A stretch of DNA of 64,000 bases from Streptomyces malaysiensis subsp. samsunensis (GTDB lineage Bacteria; Actinomycetota; Actinomycetes; Streptomycetales; Streptomycetaceae), in the NCBI RefSeq assembly GCF_024519315.1, contig NZ_JANIIC010000003.1, forward strand, positions 248,001 through 312,000, read 5' to 3'. Numbering within the stretch: the stretch's first letter is position 1; each line of letters begins with the position of its first letter. The notes beneath the pieces are model-generated. The model saw only the letters and a list, made by a program, of their open reading frames with translations. It had not been told where the DNA came from and ran no database searches. A program made the translations under genes and the position numbers. Below are positions 40,948 through 48,863 of this stretch, piece after piece.

Positions 40948-41766
40948 ATGGATCGCGAAAAGATCACTCTCAGCGGCGCTCAGGAAACCTTGCTCGCCAC
41001 GCTGTACGGCAGGGCGGTGGACAGCCGTTCACCGGACTCCATCCTGCACGACCACACGGCCCGGGAGGCCGTGGAGCGCGTGGCCTACGACTTCGGCAAA
41101 ACGGGGATGACGGATACGACAGCGGTCGGCATCGCCCTGCGGGCGAAACAGCTCGACGACTGGGCGATGGAGTTCCTGGCCGAGCATCAGAAGGCCACCG
41201 CGCTCCATCTCGCCTGCGGTCTGGACACCCGGGTGCAGCGGCTGGATCCGCCCTCGTCGGTGCGCTGGATCGACGTCGACTACCCCGAGGTGATCGAGCT
41301 GCGCCGGCGGCTGCTTCCCGAGCCGTCGGGGAACTACGAGATGGTCGGCGCCTCCGTGACCGATGAGGCATGGCTGCGCGAGGTGCCCGACGACCGGCCC
41401 ACCGTGGTCGTCGCCGAGGGGCTGACGATGTATCTGCGCAAGGAGGAGGGCAAGCGGCTGATCCAGCGGGTCACCGACCGGTTCCCCAGCGGCCAGTTGC
41501 TCTTCGACGTCTACGGGCCGCTGGGCATCCGGCTCCAGAAGATGGTCCCCGCGGTGCGCAACGCGGGCGCCACACTCCACTGGGGGCTGGACGACCCCCA
41601 TGAGATCGAGAGCTGGCACCCGGGGCTGACCTGCCTCGACGCGGTGCGCAGCGTGGACATGCCGGGGGTGGAGAAGATGCCCGCCTCCGGCCGGATGAGC
41701 ATGCGGCTGATGGCACACCTTCCCGGCTTCCGGGATGTGGGCCGGATCCTGCGCTACCGCTTCTAG
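40948..41766 (+). CDS. SAM-dependent O-methyltransferase, LCMT/TcmP family
   Basis: A 272-residue class I methyltransferase of the leucine-carboxyl-methyltransferase-like family, which includes polyketide O-methyltransferases. The start of the family pattern is LSGAQETLLATLYGRAVDSRSPDSIL. SAM-binding strands are ALHLACGLDTRVQRL and VRWIDVDYPEVIELRR, with VVAEGLTMYL as the conserved post-II motif. The ATG at 40948 follows GAGGA. Two further ATGs and a long open frame upstream are non-coding. The convergent O-methyltransferase gene ends 46 bases on, but the two belong to different families. The acceptor is unknown. Confidence 0.88.
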   Translation: MDREKITLSGAQETLLATLYGRAVDSRSPDSILHDHTAREAVERVAYDFGKTGMTDTTAVGIALRAKQLDDWAMEFLAEHQKATALHLACGLDTRVQRLDPPSSVRWIDVDYPEVIELRRRLLPEPSGNYEMVGASVTDEAWLREVPDDRPTVVVAEGLTMYLRKEEGKRLIQRVTDRFPSGQLLFDVYGPLGIRLQKMVPAVRNAGATLHWGLDDPHEIESWHPGLTCLDAVRSVDMPGVEKMPASGRMSMRLMAHLPGFRDVGRILRYRF

Positions 41767-41812
41767 TGCTCCGGTGCGGTCTCGTGATCCGTCGAGCGGG
41801 TTCGCCGGGCGG

Positions 41813-42823
41813 CTATTTGATGCCCACCAGCATGGAGTAGCCGTCCGTCAGCGGTTCGATCCGGCTGCCGCGGAATCCCGCCTCGGCCATCCAGGCGCGG
41901 CCGTCGGCGGCGGTGTACTCGAAGCCGGACCGGGTCTCGATGAGCATGTTCAGGCTCGCCAGCAGACCGAAGGTGTTCGCCTTGCGGTCGTCGTCGATGA
42001 TGGCGTCGTAGACGAGGACCGCTCCCCCGTCGGGCAGCGCGTCGTACGCCTTCTTCAGCAGCAGCCGCTTCTCCTCCAGACCCCAGCCGTGCAGGATCTG
42101 GCCGAGCACGATGACATCCGCGCCGGGCAGGTCATCGGTGAAGAAGTCGCCCCCGTGGAAGGTGAGCCGGTCCTCCAGGCCGAAGGACGCCACGTACCTC
42201 TCGAAGACCGGCCGCACCCGGGGCAGTTCGAAGACACCGCCGCTCATATGGGGGTGGCGCTGGGCCACCGCCACCGGAACGCAGCCCACCGCTCCCCCGA
42301 CGTCCAGCACCGTCCGGTAGTCGGCCCAGGGGAACCGCTCGGCTATCACCAGCGCCTTGCCCATGCTGAGCCCGGTCATTCCGTGCAGGAATCCCTCGAG
42401 GCCCTCCTGGTCCCGGTAGATGGCGTCGAATACATCGCCACCGTGCCTGTGCTCGTTCTGCGGCTTTCCCGTTCTCAGCGCCTCGGTGAGCGATCCCCAG
42501 AAGGGATACAGCCGGCTGTTGGCCATCTCCAGAATGCCGCCGGCATACGTGGCCTTCCTGCGGTCGAGAAAAGTGTCGGCGGACGGGCTGTTGCGGTACA
42601 CATCCTCCGATCGCTCCAGGAATCCGAGGGCCACCAGGGCGTCGAGGAAGTCGGCGGCGCCGCGCGGGTGCAGTCCGAGCGCCCCGGCCAGGTCACCGCC
42701 GGTGCGAGGGCCTTCCGCGAGCCGGCTGAACAGATCCAGTTCCACCGCGGTGAGCAGTGTCTTCGACGCCATAAAGCCGAGCCCGACCTGAAGAATGGGC
42801 TCGGGGCTGATCTCGTGCCGCAT
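41813..42823 (-). CDS. SAM-dependent O-methyltransferase, plant COMT/ASMT-like type
   Basis: A 336-residue methyltransferase. The N-terminal winged-helix dimerisation domain (ELDLFSRLAEGPRTGGDLAGALGLHPRGAADFLDALVALG) precedes a Rossmann domain with LDVGGAVGCVPVAVA (SAM motif I) and GADVIVLGQILHGWGLEEKRLLLKKAYDALPDGG. The catalytic base position has His in ILHGW, as in this family. Such enzymes methylate hydroxyl groups on secondary metabolites. It faces the LCMT-type gene tail-to-tail, and its promoter region is shared with the divergent MerR gene (159 bases). Confidence 0.9.
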   Translation of the reverse strand: MRHEISPEPILQVGLGFMASKTLLTAVELDLFSRLAEGPRTGGDLAGALGLHPRGAADFLDALVALGFLERSEDVYRNSPSADTFLDRRKATYAGGILEMANSRLYPFWGSLTEALRTGKPQNEHRHGGDVFDAIYRDQEGLEGFLHGMTGLSMGKALVIAERFPWADYRTVLDVGGAVGCVPVAVAQRHPHMSGGVFELPRVRPVFERYVASFGLEDRLTFHGGDFFTDDLPGADVIVLGQILHGWGLEEKRLLLKKAYDALPDGGAVLVYDAIIDDDRKANTFGLLASLNMLIETRSGFEYTAADGRAWMAEAGFRGSRIEPLTDGYSMLVGIK

Positions 42824-42945
42824 AAGGCTCCCTCACTGCTTCCCGGATGTGCGTTCGCACCGCACCTGGCCGCATTTCGGCTTCGCTACGCTACCGTGCC
42901 GTTGCCCCCTACACCGGTCGCGTCCCGGGCAGGCCGGGGCCGTGC

Positions 42946-42976
42946 TTGACCTTGACGCAGCGGCAGGGTTTCTACT
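42946..42976 (+). promoter_or_regulatory. MerR-type promoter with 19-base spacer and internal dyad
   Basis: The -35 is TTGACC (42946-42951) and the -10 is TCTACT (42971-42976), separated by 19 bases. Within lies the imperfect dyad ACCTTGACGC-A-GCGGCAGGGT (42949-42969, 8 of 10 pairs). Over-long spacers with an internal dyad are the hallmark of promoters activated by MerR regulators through DNA distortion. The expected transcription start falls at or beside the A of the merR ATG. Confidence 0.72.
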
Positions 42977-42982
42977 GGCACC

Positions 42983-43723
42983 ATGCGCATCGGAGAGATC
43001 GCCGCGCTCGTCGGAGTCACATCCCGGACCGTGCGGCATTACCACCACATCGGCCTGCTGCCCGAACCCCAGCGGCGGGCCAACGGCTACCGCGTCTACA
43101 CCATCCGGGACGCCATTCTGCTGGCCCGGATCCGGCGGCTGACCGAGCTCGGGCTCGCCCTGGACGAGGTGCGGGACGTCCTCGCGGACGACGCCGGACG
43201 CGAACTGGCCGAGGTGCTGGGCGAGCTGGACGCCGACCTGGCGCGCCAGGAACACGAGATCCAAAAGCGCCGCAAGGTGCTGGCGGCCCTGCTGGCCGGG
43301 CCGCTCACACCGGACGCGCCGCTCTCCCCCGCACTCGCCGAACTGCTGAAAAGCGCACCCGTCACCTCCTCGCCGACCGCCGCCAAGGACCGCGAGCACC
43401 TGATCCTGCTGGACGGGGTGGTCGGCGGTGACGCGGTGTACGCGGCGCTGCGGCCGCTGGCCGACGACCCCGCCGTGGTCCGGATGTACGAGCGGCTGGA
43501 CGAACTGGAGGGGGCCGCGGCGGACGATCCGCGGATCGCGGCGCTGGCCGACGACCTGATCGCCGCCGTACCCGACGAGGTCCTGGCGGCCATCCCGGAC
43601 AGCGGCCCGACGGCGACGGGCTTCGAGGAGGCGCTCCTCGCCGACTACTCGCCGGCCCAGGCCGAGGTGGTGCGCCGGGTGATGGAGAGGGTGACCGCCC
43701 GGCTGAAGAGGAGGTCGTCATGA
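42983..43723 (+). CDS. MerR-family transcriptional regulator
   Basis: A 246-residue MerR regulator. The N-terminal winged helix (MRIGEIAALVGVTSRTVRHYHHIGLLPEPQRRANGYRVYTIRDAILLARI) is classic, followed by the coiled-coil dimerisation helix and a 130-residue effector domain without the cysteine cluster of metal sensors. No ribosome site precedes the ATG, and the promoter at 42946-42976 would start transcription at or next to it, so the message is probably leaderless. The stop overlaps the start of the following membrane-protein gene (ATGA). It probably activates this two-gene operon and may affect the divergent O-methyltransferase gene. Confidence 0.92.
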   Translation: MRIGEIAALVGVTSRTVRHYHHIGLLPEPQRRANGYRVYTIRDAILLARIRRLTELGLALDEVRDVLADDAGRELAEVLGELDADLARQEHEIQKRRKVLAALLAGPLTPDAPLSPALAELLKSAPVTSSPTAAKDREHLILLDGVVGGDAVYAALRPLADDPAVVRMYERLDELEGAAADDPRIAALADDLIAAVPDEVLAAIPDSGPTATGFEEALLADYSPAQAEVVRRVMERVTARLKRRSS

Positions 43724-44400
43724 ATCGGCGGATCGCACGGACGGCGGAGCGGGCGACGGGCGCACTGGAGAAACTGGTCCCGGCGATCGTGCGCCGACTC
43801 ATCCGGCACGAGATCCAAGCCCTGCACAGCCTCTGGCTGTGGGTGCTGCGCCGCCGCCACCAGATCCCCGAGGGGGCACTGGCCTTCCCCTACACCGGGC
43901 CCCAGACGGCCATGATGTACGGGATGGTCTTCGTCTCGGTCATCGAGACGATCGCGCTGGCCCTGGTGATCCCATGGCCGGTCGTACACCGGATCCTGCT
44001 CGTCATCGATGTGTACGGGGTCGTGCTGATCCTCGCCCTGCACGCGGCCTGTGTGGTCCGGCCGCATGTGGTGGGGCCGGACGGCTCGCTGCGTATACGG
44101 TACGGCGTGCTGTTCGACCTGCGGGTTCCGGCCGCCACCATCGCCACCGCCCGGGTCGACCGGCGCTATCCGGACGGACGGCTGGTGCGGGTGAGCGCGG
44201 ACGGGGTGCTCGACCTCTCGGTGGGCAGCCAGACCACGGTGACGGTGGAGCTGACGGAGCCGGTGGCGTTCGTGAGGCCGCTGGGCGCGCGGGGCTCCGC
44301 CCGTACGCTCCGGTTCCACGCGGACGATCCGCGGGAGGCGGTGGCCGCCCTCACCCGGGTCCGGACGGCCCCGCCGCCCGTGCCGGGATCCGCCGCCTGA
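43720..44400 (+). CDS. Predicted membrane protein co-transcribed with MerR regulator
   Basis: A 226-residue protein that I do not recognise as a named family. After a basic N-terminus two hydrophobic segments are clear (about residues 65-86 and 90-112), followed by a soluble C-terminal half (about 110 residues) of beta-type sequence reminiscent of PH-like domains: GSLRIRYGVLFDLRVPAATIATARV. The 4-base overlap with merR shows translational coupling. Similar MerR-plus-membrane-protein pairs occur in actinomycetes, but no function is established. Confidence 0.75.
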   Translation: MNRRIARTAERATGALEKLVPAIVRRLIRHEIQALHSLWLWVLRRRHQIPEGALAFPYTGPQTAMMYGMVFVSVIETIALALVIPWPVVHRILLVIDVYGVVLILALHAACVVRPHVVGPDGSLRIRYGVLFDLRVPAATIATARVDRRYPDGRLVRVSADGVLDLSVGSQTTVTVELTEPVAFVRPLGARGSARTLRFHADDPREAVAALTRVRTAPPPVPGSAA

Positions 44401-44518
44401 GCGCCCCGCTGGAAGTGCCCCGACCTGCCGTCGATCGTCCGCGGCGCCGTCGTGGCTCTGCCGCGCCCAGGCGGCGGAGCCGCACATCGACACAGCCTCC
44501 GCCTCCTTCGGGGCGCCC

Positions 44519-45538
44519 TCAGCGGCGCCGCAGTGATGGGTCGAGCAGCGCGGGCGGGGTGTCGTGCTTCTCATGTGCGGCGAGATCGGTGCCGGGGGCC
44601 ACGATCGCGTCGATGGCGTCGAGCACATCGGCGGAGAGCACGGTGTCGGCGGCGGCCAGTTGCGAGTGCAGATGGTCCAGGGTGCGGGGGCCGATGAGCG
44701 CGCTGGTCACGCCGGGGTGCGCGGTCACGAAGCCGAGCGCGAGCTGGATCATGGTCAGACCGGCCTCGTCGGCCACCTCGGCCAGCCGCTCGACGGCGTC
44801 GAGCCGGGCCCGGTTGGCGGGGGTGGTGAGATCGAAGCGCTCCGGCATGAAGGCCGAGCGGCTGGTGGTGATGTCCCGGCCCGCGCGGATCGCGCCCGAC
44901 AGCCAGCCCGAGGCCAACGGACTCCACACCAGCACGCCGAGCCCGTACTGCTCGGTCACGGGCAGCACATGGGCCTCGATCCCGCGTTGCAGTATCGAGT
45001 AGCTGGGCTGCTCGGTGATGTAACGGCTCAGGTGGTGCTCACGGGCGGCCCACTGGGCCTGCACGACGCGGTAGGCGGGGAAGGTCGAGGAGCCGAAGTA
45101 GCGGATCTTGCCCGCGCGCTGCAAGTCGGTCAGCGCCGACAGCGTCTCCTCATCGCTGGTGCTCGGGTCCCAGCGGTGGATCTGAAAGAGGTCCACGTGG
45201 TCGACACCGAGGCGGCGCAGGCTGTTGTCCAGTTCGGTGACCAGCCAGCGGCGCGAACCGCCCCGGTGGTTGCGCTCGTCGTCCATGGGCATGCCCGCCT
45301 TCGTGGCCAGCACGATGTCGTCGCGGCGGCCCGCGATGGCCTTGCCGACCATCTCCTCCGACTCGCCGCCGCTGTACATGTCGGCGGTGTCGATGAGGTT
45401 GATCCCGGCCTCGAGAGCGGCATCGACGATGGCGGTGGCCTCGTCCTGGGTGGTGCGCCCGATCGCGCCGAAGTTCATCGCGCCGAGCGCGAGTGAGCTG
45501 ACCTGTACACCGGTGTGGCCCAAGGTGCGGTACTGCAT
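44519..45538 (-). CDS. Aldo/keto reductase
   Basis: A 339-residue NADPH-dependent aldo/keto reductase. The catalytic tetrad is visible: Asp in INLIDTADMYSGG with the Tyr four residues on, Lys in VLATKAGMP, and His in DLFQIHRWDP. The C-terminal NADP-binding part is VTSALIGPRTLDHLHSQL. The sequence falls with the YhdN/tas-like bacterial group that reduces aldehydes, often in stress response. It is divergent from the TetR gene across twin operators (45633-45671), so repression by that regulator is likely. Confidence 0.93.
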   Translation of the reverse strand: MQYRTLGHTGVQVSSLALGAMNFGAIGRTTQDEATAIVDAALEAGINLIDTADMYSGGESEEMVGKAIAGRRDDIVLATKAGMPMDDERNHRGGSRRWLVTELDNSLRRLGVDHVDLFQIHRWDPSTSDEETLSALTDLQRAGKIRYFGSSTFPAYRVVQAQWAAREHHLSRYITEQPSYSILQRGIEAHVLPVTEQYGLGVLVWSPLASGWLSGAIRAGRDITTSRSAFMPERFDLTTPANRARLDAVERLAEVADEAGLTMIQLALGFVTAHPGVTSALIGPRTLDHLHSQLAAADTVLSADVLDAIDAIVAPGTDLAAHEKHDTPPALLDPSLRRR

Positions 45539-45632
45539 GACCGTGTTCCTTCACTGCGGGGGAGCGTGGCGGCATCGCGAGATGGCGATGCGTGGTTTGG
45601 TCGCGGGCCCCTGCTCTGGCATCATAAGCAAA

Positions 45633-45671
45633 CGGAACCTCGCTCCGGTAAAGATACGGAACGTCGTTCCG
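45633..45671. promoter_or_regulatory. Twin TetR-type operators between AKR and TetR genes
   Basis: Two dyads of the form CGGAAC-N3-GTTCCG: CGGAAC-CTC-GCTCCG (45633-45647, one mismatch) and CGGAAC-GTC-GTTCCG (45657-45671, perfect). Their centres are 24 bases apart, a little over two helical turns. They lie between the divergent genes and could bind two dimers cooperatively. Confidence 0.8.
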
Positions 45672-45680
45672 CTTGGCAAG

Positions 45681-45718
45681 CCCGGTAGTGTCCGGCAGTC
45701 CCGGTAGTGTCCGGCAGT
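45681..45718 (+). repeat. Perfect 19-base tandem duplication before TetR gene
   Basis: CCCGGTAGTGTCCGGCAGT occurs twice back to back (45681-45699, 45700-45718). It lies between the twin operators and the GTG start at 45735, so it lengthens the leader of the regulator gene. It looks like a recent replication slip. Confidence 0.85.
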
Positions 45719-45734
45719 GGAAGGGAGCGGCGCG

Positions 45735-46325
45735 GTGAACGACGGCGGCAAGGGCGCGGAGCCCGCGGCCCGGTCCAAGCGGGCGGACGCCCGGCGCAAC
45801 GAGGAGACGCTGCTCGACGCGGCCGCCTCGGTCTTCGTCGCCTCGGGCGTGGAAGCGCCGGTGCGCGATATCGCGGCCAAGGCCGGTGTCGGGGTGGGCA
45901 CCATCTACCGCCACTTCCCGACCCGGGCGGATCTCATCATCGCCGTCTACCGGCACCAGGTCGAGGCGTGCGCCGAGGCCGGTCCGGCCCTGCTGGAGAG
46001 CAGCGAGACCCCATACGCCGCACTGACGCAGTGGATCGACCTCTTCGTCGACTTCCTGGTCACCAAGCATGGCCTCGCCGCCGTGCTCCAGTCCGACAAC
46101 AGCGGCTTCGACACGCTGCACAGCTACTTCATCGATCGGCTCCAGCCCGTGGGCACCCAGTTGCTCGAGGCCGCGGCCGCCGCCGGCGAGATCCGGCCCG
46201 GCCTCGAGGCGTACGAGCTCATGCGCGGCGTCGGGAACCTCTGCATCGGCGCCGACCACGATCCCCGCTACGACGCACGGCGGCTGGTCGCGCTCCTCAT
46301 CGCGGGACTGCGCCAACCGCGGTGA
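45735..46325 (+). CDS. TetR-family regulator
   Basis: A 196-residue TetR/AcrR repressor. The helix-turn-helix is ETLLDAAASVFVASGVEAPVRDIAAKAGVGVGTIYRHFPTRADLI (about residues 22-66), and the C-terminal SbtR-like part reads LMRGVGNLCIGADHDPRYDARRLVALLIAGL. I choose the GTG at 45735 because GGAAGGGAG precedes it by 7 bases; a GTG at 45717 in the tandem repeat is less likely. It faces the aldo/keto reductase gene across two CGGAAC-N3-GTTCCG operators. That is strong circumstantial evidence for regulation of that reductase. Confidence 0.92.
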   Translation: MNDGGKGAEPAARSKRADARRNEETLLDAAASVFVASGVEAPVRDIAAKAGVGVGTIYRHFPTRADLIIAVYRHQVEACAEAGPALLESSETPYAALTQWIDLFVDFLVTKHGLAAVLQSDNSGFDTLHSYFIDRLQPVGTQLLEAAAAAGEIRPGLEAYELMRGVGNLCIGADHDPRYDARRLVALLIAGLRQPR

Positions 46326-46401
46326 CAGCGCCCGATTTCTGAGTACGTCCTGAGTATCCGGACGGATGCGGGGCCGGGCGCATCCGCCCATCGTTGTCCG
46401 C

Positions 46402-46689
46402 ATGAGTGAGACACCGGTCAAGCAGCAGAGCACGGCCGCGTTCTACGGCCAGGCGATCGCCTCCTTCGGCGTCGCCATGGCGGCCACCGCCATCGGCATC
46501 TTCCAGCTGAGCGCCGACGCCTGGGTGCGCGGCTTCCTGGCCATCTCCGTGCTCTATCTGGTGACGTCCGCGTTCACCTTGGCCAAGGTGATCCGGGACC
46601 GGCAGGAGGCGGGGCAGATCGTCAGCCGGGTCGATCAGGCACGGGTGGAGAAGCTGCTCGCCGGGCACGACCCCTTCGAGAAGCTGTGA
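46402..46689 (+). CDS. YiaA/YiaB two-helix inner membrane protein
   Basis: A 95-residue membrane protein with two helices (about residues 16-36 and 42-62) matching the YiaA/B domain: FYGQAIASFGVAMAATAIGIFQL and RGFLAISVLYLVTSAFTLAKVIRDRQE. The C-terminal tail is charged and probably cytoplasmic. Function of the family is unknown. It lies 76 bases after the TetR gene and is convergent with the LacI gene. Confidence 0.85.
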   Translation: MSETPVKQQSTAAFYGQAIASFGVAMAATAIGIFQLSADAWVRGFLAISVLYLVTSAFTLAKVIRDRQEAGQIVSRVDQARVEKLLAGHDPFEKL

Positions 46690-46727
46690 CCACCACTCAC
46701 GCCGACACCCCGTAGCCGGGATCGGGC

Positions 46728-47753
46728 TCACACCCCCGGTGGTGGTCCGCTGGTGCCGCGTACGGTCAGCTTCGGATCCAGTACCGCCTCCCGCGGCTCC
46801 GGCGCCCCGCTCCCCAGGCGCTCCACGGCGAACCGCACCGCGTACTCGGCCATGAGCACCGCGTCCTGGCGGACGGTGGTCAGGCCGATCGGCATCAGAT
46901 GGGAGAGGTGGCTGTCGTCGTAGCCGACGACGGACAAGTCGCGCGGGACCTCGACGCCCGCCCGTGTCAGGGTCATCAACAGCCCCATCGCACAACGGTC
47001 GTTGCCCGCGAGGACCGCCGTCGGCAGCGGCCGGCCGTGGTCGCGCTCGTCCAGCAGCAGCCGCCCCGCGTCGATGCCCGACCGCTCCGTGTGGTCGCCG
47101 GGGATCACCCGTAGTTCCGGCTCCAGGCCATGGCGGCGCATGGCGGCCCGGTAGGCGCGGCGGCGTTCGACCGAGCCCGGTCCGCGGCCGCCGTCGATGT
47201 GCACGATCCTGCGGTGGCCCAGTTCGGCGAGGTGCTCGATGGCCTGCCGTACGCCCTTGCCCTCGGCGGTGTGCACGCTGTCGACGCGGGCGTGGGGCAC
47301 CGGGCGGCCGACGGAGACGACGACCGTTCGGTGCCCCAGGGCGTCGATGTCCGCGGGCTGTGCGTCGGGGCCGAGCAGGATCACCGCCTCGCAGCGGTGG
47401 CCGAGCAGCGCCTCGACGGCCTTGGTCTCGTCACGCCCCTGTGCGGTCGCGGAGAGCAGGACGTCATAGCCGAGCCGCTCGGCCTCGGGGTAGATGCCCT
47501 CGACGAGGTCGGCGTGGAAGGGCTGATGCAGGGTGAACATCACGCCGAGCGTGCGGCTGCGGCCGCGGGCCAGCAGGCGGGCCGCGCTGTCGGGGCGGTA
47601 GCCGATCTCGTCGGCGACGCGCAGCACCCGGTCGCGGGTCTGCGGGCTCGCTCCCGGCTGATCGCGGAAGACGATCGAGACGAGTGCCCTGGACACGCCC
47701 GCTCGCTCGGCCACGTCCGCCATGGTGGGCCGCTGCCTGCCCGATGTATCCAC
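46728..47753 (-). CDS. LacI-family transcriptional regulator
   Basis: A 341-residue LacI/GalR repressor. The helix-turn-helix with hinge covers residues 11-60 (TMADVAERAGVSRALVSIVFRDQPGASPQTRDRVLRVADEIGY). A periplasmic-binding-protein-like ligand domain follows, with dimer and effector segments VVVSVGRPVPHARVDSVHTAEGKG and VVGYDDSHLSHLMPIGLTTVRQ. It is divergent from the decayed inositol-type operon and very probably bound the tandem repeat at 47855-47880. With that operon broken, its remaining target may be the isomerase gene at 48860. Confidence 0.92.
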   Translation of the reverse strand: MDTSGRQRPTMADVAERAGVSRALVSIVFRDQPGASPQTRDRVLRVADEIGYRPDSAARLLARGRSRTLGVMFTLHQPFHADLVEGIYPEAERLGYDVLLSATAQGRDETKAVEALLGHRCEAVILLGPDAQPADIDALGHRTVVVSVGRPVPHARVDSVHTAEGKGVRQAIEHLAELGHRRIVHIDGGRGPGSVERRRAYRAAMRRHGLEPELRVIPGDHTERSGIDAGRLLLDERDHGRPLPTAVLAGNDRCAMGLLMTLTRAGVEVPRDLSVVGYDDSHLSHLMPIGLTTVRQDAVLMAEYAVRFAVERLGSGAPEPREAVLDPKLTVRGTSGPPPGV

Positions 47754-47854
47754 CTGTGATCACCCTCCGACCTCGCCCACCTTACGGGCCGTCGTGAAAT
47801 CCCCCGGCAACAAGCTATTGACATGACATTCGGACAGGAGTCATCGTACTCGCC

Positions 47855-47880
47855 TAGAGCGCGCTAGTAGAGCGCGCTAG
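47855..47880 (+). promoter_or_regulatory. Tandem 13-base operator-like repeat in front of decayed operon
   Basis: TAGAGCGCGCTAG occurs twice with no gap (47855-47867, 47868-47880); each unit contains the palindrome AGCGCGCT, a CG-centred dyad as LacI-family proteins prefer. A consensus -35 TTGACA lies at 47818-47823 upstream, so the repeat would sit just downstream of the promoter. Confidence 0.65.
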
Positions 47881-47936
47881 TCAACCGCCTCCCCTGACAT
47901 CTCCCCAGATCCACGGAGCGAAGGGAAATCAGCGTG

Positions 47937-48036
47937 ATGCCGTTCGAAGTGCTGACCATGGGCCGTGTGGGAGTGGATGTGCACCAAGGCGGTGCGCCGC
48001 TTCCAGCGCAAGATCAAGGTCGGCATCATCGGCGTC
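47937..48036 (+). pseudogene. Start of an iolC-like kinase gene fused to a scrap of a Gfo/Idh/MocA gene
   Basis: The first codons read MPFEVLTMGRVGVDV, the typical beginning of IolC-type (5-dehydro-2-deoxygluconokinase, PfkB family) proteins, but the homology stops after 15 residues. Some 25 bases later KIKVGIIG recalls the nucleotide-binding start of Gfo/Idh/MocA dehydrogenases, in another frame. Both pieces are far too short to function. The kinase start is convincing; the dehydrogenase scrap is tentative. Confidence 0.6.
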
Positions 48037-48088
48037 AGTGTGCCGGTGCCCCCTCGCCCACCGTCCCCACTCCGCAGAAGGACACCCC

Positions 48089-48718
48089 ATGGCAACGGCG
48101 CCATCCCCACTCAGCACCACCGCGGGCGATCTGTGCCTGGGCTCCGCCCCCGACTCCTGGGGCATCTGGTTCCCCGAGGACGAGCACCAGGTTTCCCGCA
48201 CCCGCTTCCTCGACGAGCTGGCCGCGGCCGGCTACCAGTGGCTGGAGCTCGGCCCGTAAGGTTATCTGCCCACCGACCCTAAGCGGCTGAAGGACGAGCT
48301 CGACGCCCGTGGTCTGCGGGTGTCCGGCGGTACCGCGTTCGGGGCGCTGAACGAGTCCGACAGCTGCTACACCAACCTCTGCCTGGACACCGGACATGTG
48401 GCCTACGGCGGCGGTGACAACCTCGACCTGATCCGCAGCTTCGGCGAGCGCGTGGGCTATGTGCACATCAAGCAGATGGGCCCCGCCGTCCTCGCCCAGG
48501 TGACCGCCGAGAACCTCTCCTTCGGCGAGGCCGTCAAGCGCGGCGTATGTGTCTCGCCGCCCGCGGGGGTGCCCAAGCCGGCCGATGTGGTGGCCGAACT
48601 CGCCGCGCTGGACGCCGAGTTGTTCGTCATCGTCGAGCAGGATCTGTACCGTGCGCACCCGAGGTGCCGCTGCCCATCGCCGTCAGCACCCGTGAGCACC
48701 TGGCCGGCTGCGGCCTGA
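48089..48718 (+). pseudogene. Broken inosose-dehydratase-like (IolE-type) sugar isomerase gene
   Basis: The first 56 codons encode LGSAPDSWGIWFPEDEHQVSRTRFLDELAAAGYQWLELGP, the family start. A TAA at 48257-48259 stands where relatives have Tyr in GPYGYLPTDP, and the same frame resumes after it with GYLPTDPKRLKDELDARGLRVSGGTAFGAL. About 140 residues are then missing in frame before YTNLCLDTGHVAYGGGDNLDLI. Near 48650 the frame shifts: EQDLY continues as CAPEVPLPIAVSTREHLAGCGLTG in another frame. Nonsense, internal deletion and frameshift together mean the gene is dead. Confidence 0.85.
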
Positions 48719-48737
48719 CCGGAACCCGACGTCCGAC

Positions 48738-48863
48738 CCTCCCTGGGACAGCTACGCCGCCACCGTCATCACCGACGCCGCCGTCCGGTCCCTGGAGTCG
48801 GGCGGCCAGGTCATCACCGTCGGCATGAAGCCCCGACCCGCGTTCTACGGAGCCACCTCGTGA
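48738..48863 (+). pseudogene. C-terminal remnant of a Gfo/Idh/MocA oxidoreductase gene
   Basis: The last 41 codons before the TGA at 48861-48863 encode PWDSYAATVITDAAVRSLE and MKPRPAFYGATS, which matches the C-terminus of Gfo/Idh/MocA sugar dehydrogenases such as inositol 2-dehydrogenase. Everything before it is missing. The stop overlaps the GTG start of the intact isomerase gene, which shows the original genes were translationally coupled. Confidence 0.7.

Noticed and set aside
46688-46747. Inverted repeat GACCACCAC / GTGGTGGTC between YiaA and LacI genes
   Set aside because: Arms are 9 bases with more than 40 bases between, and one arm is LacI coding sequence; too weak to call a terminator.
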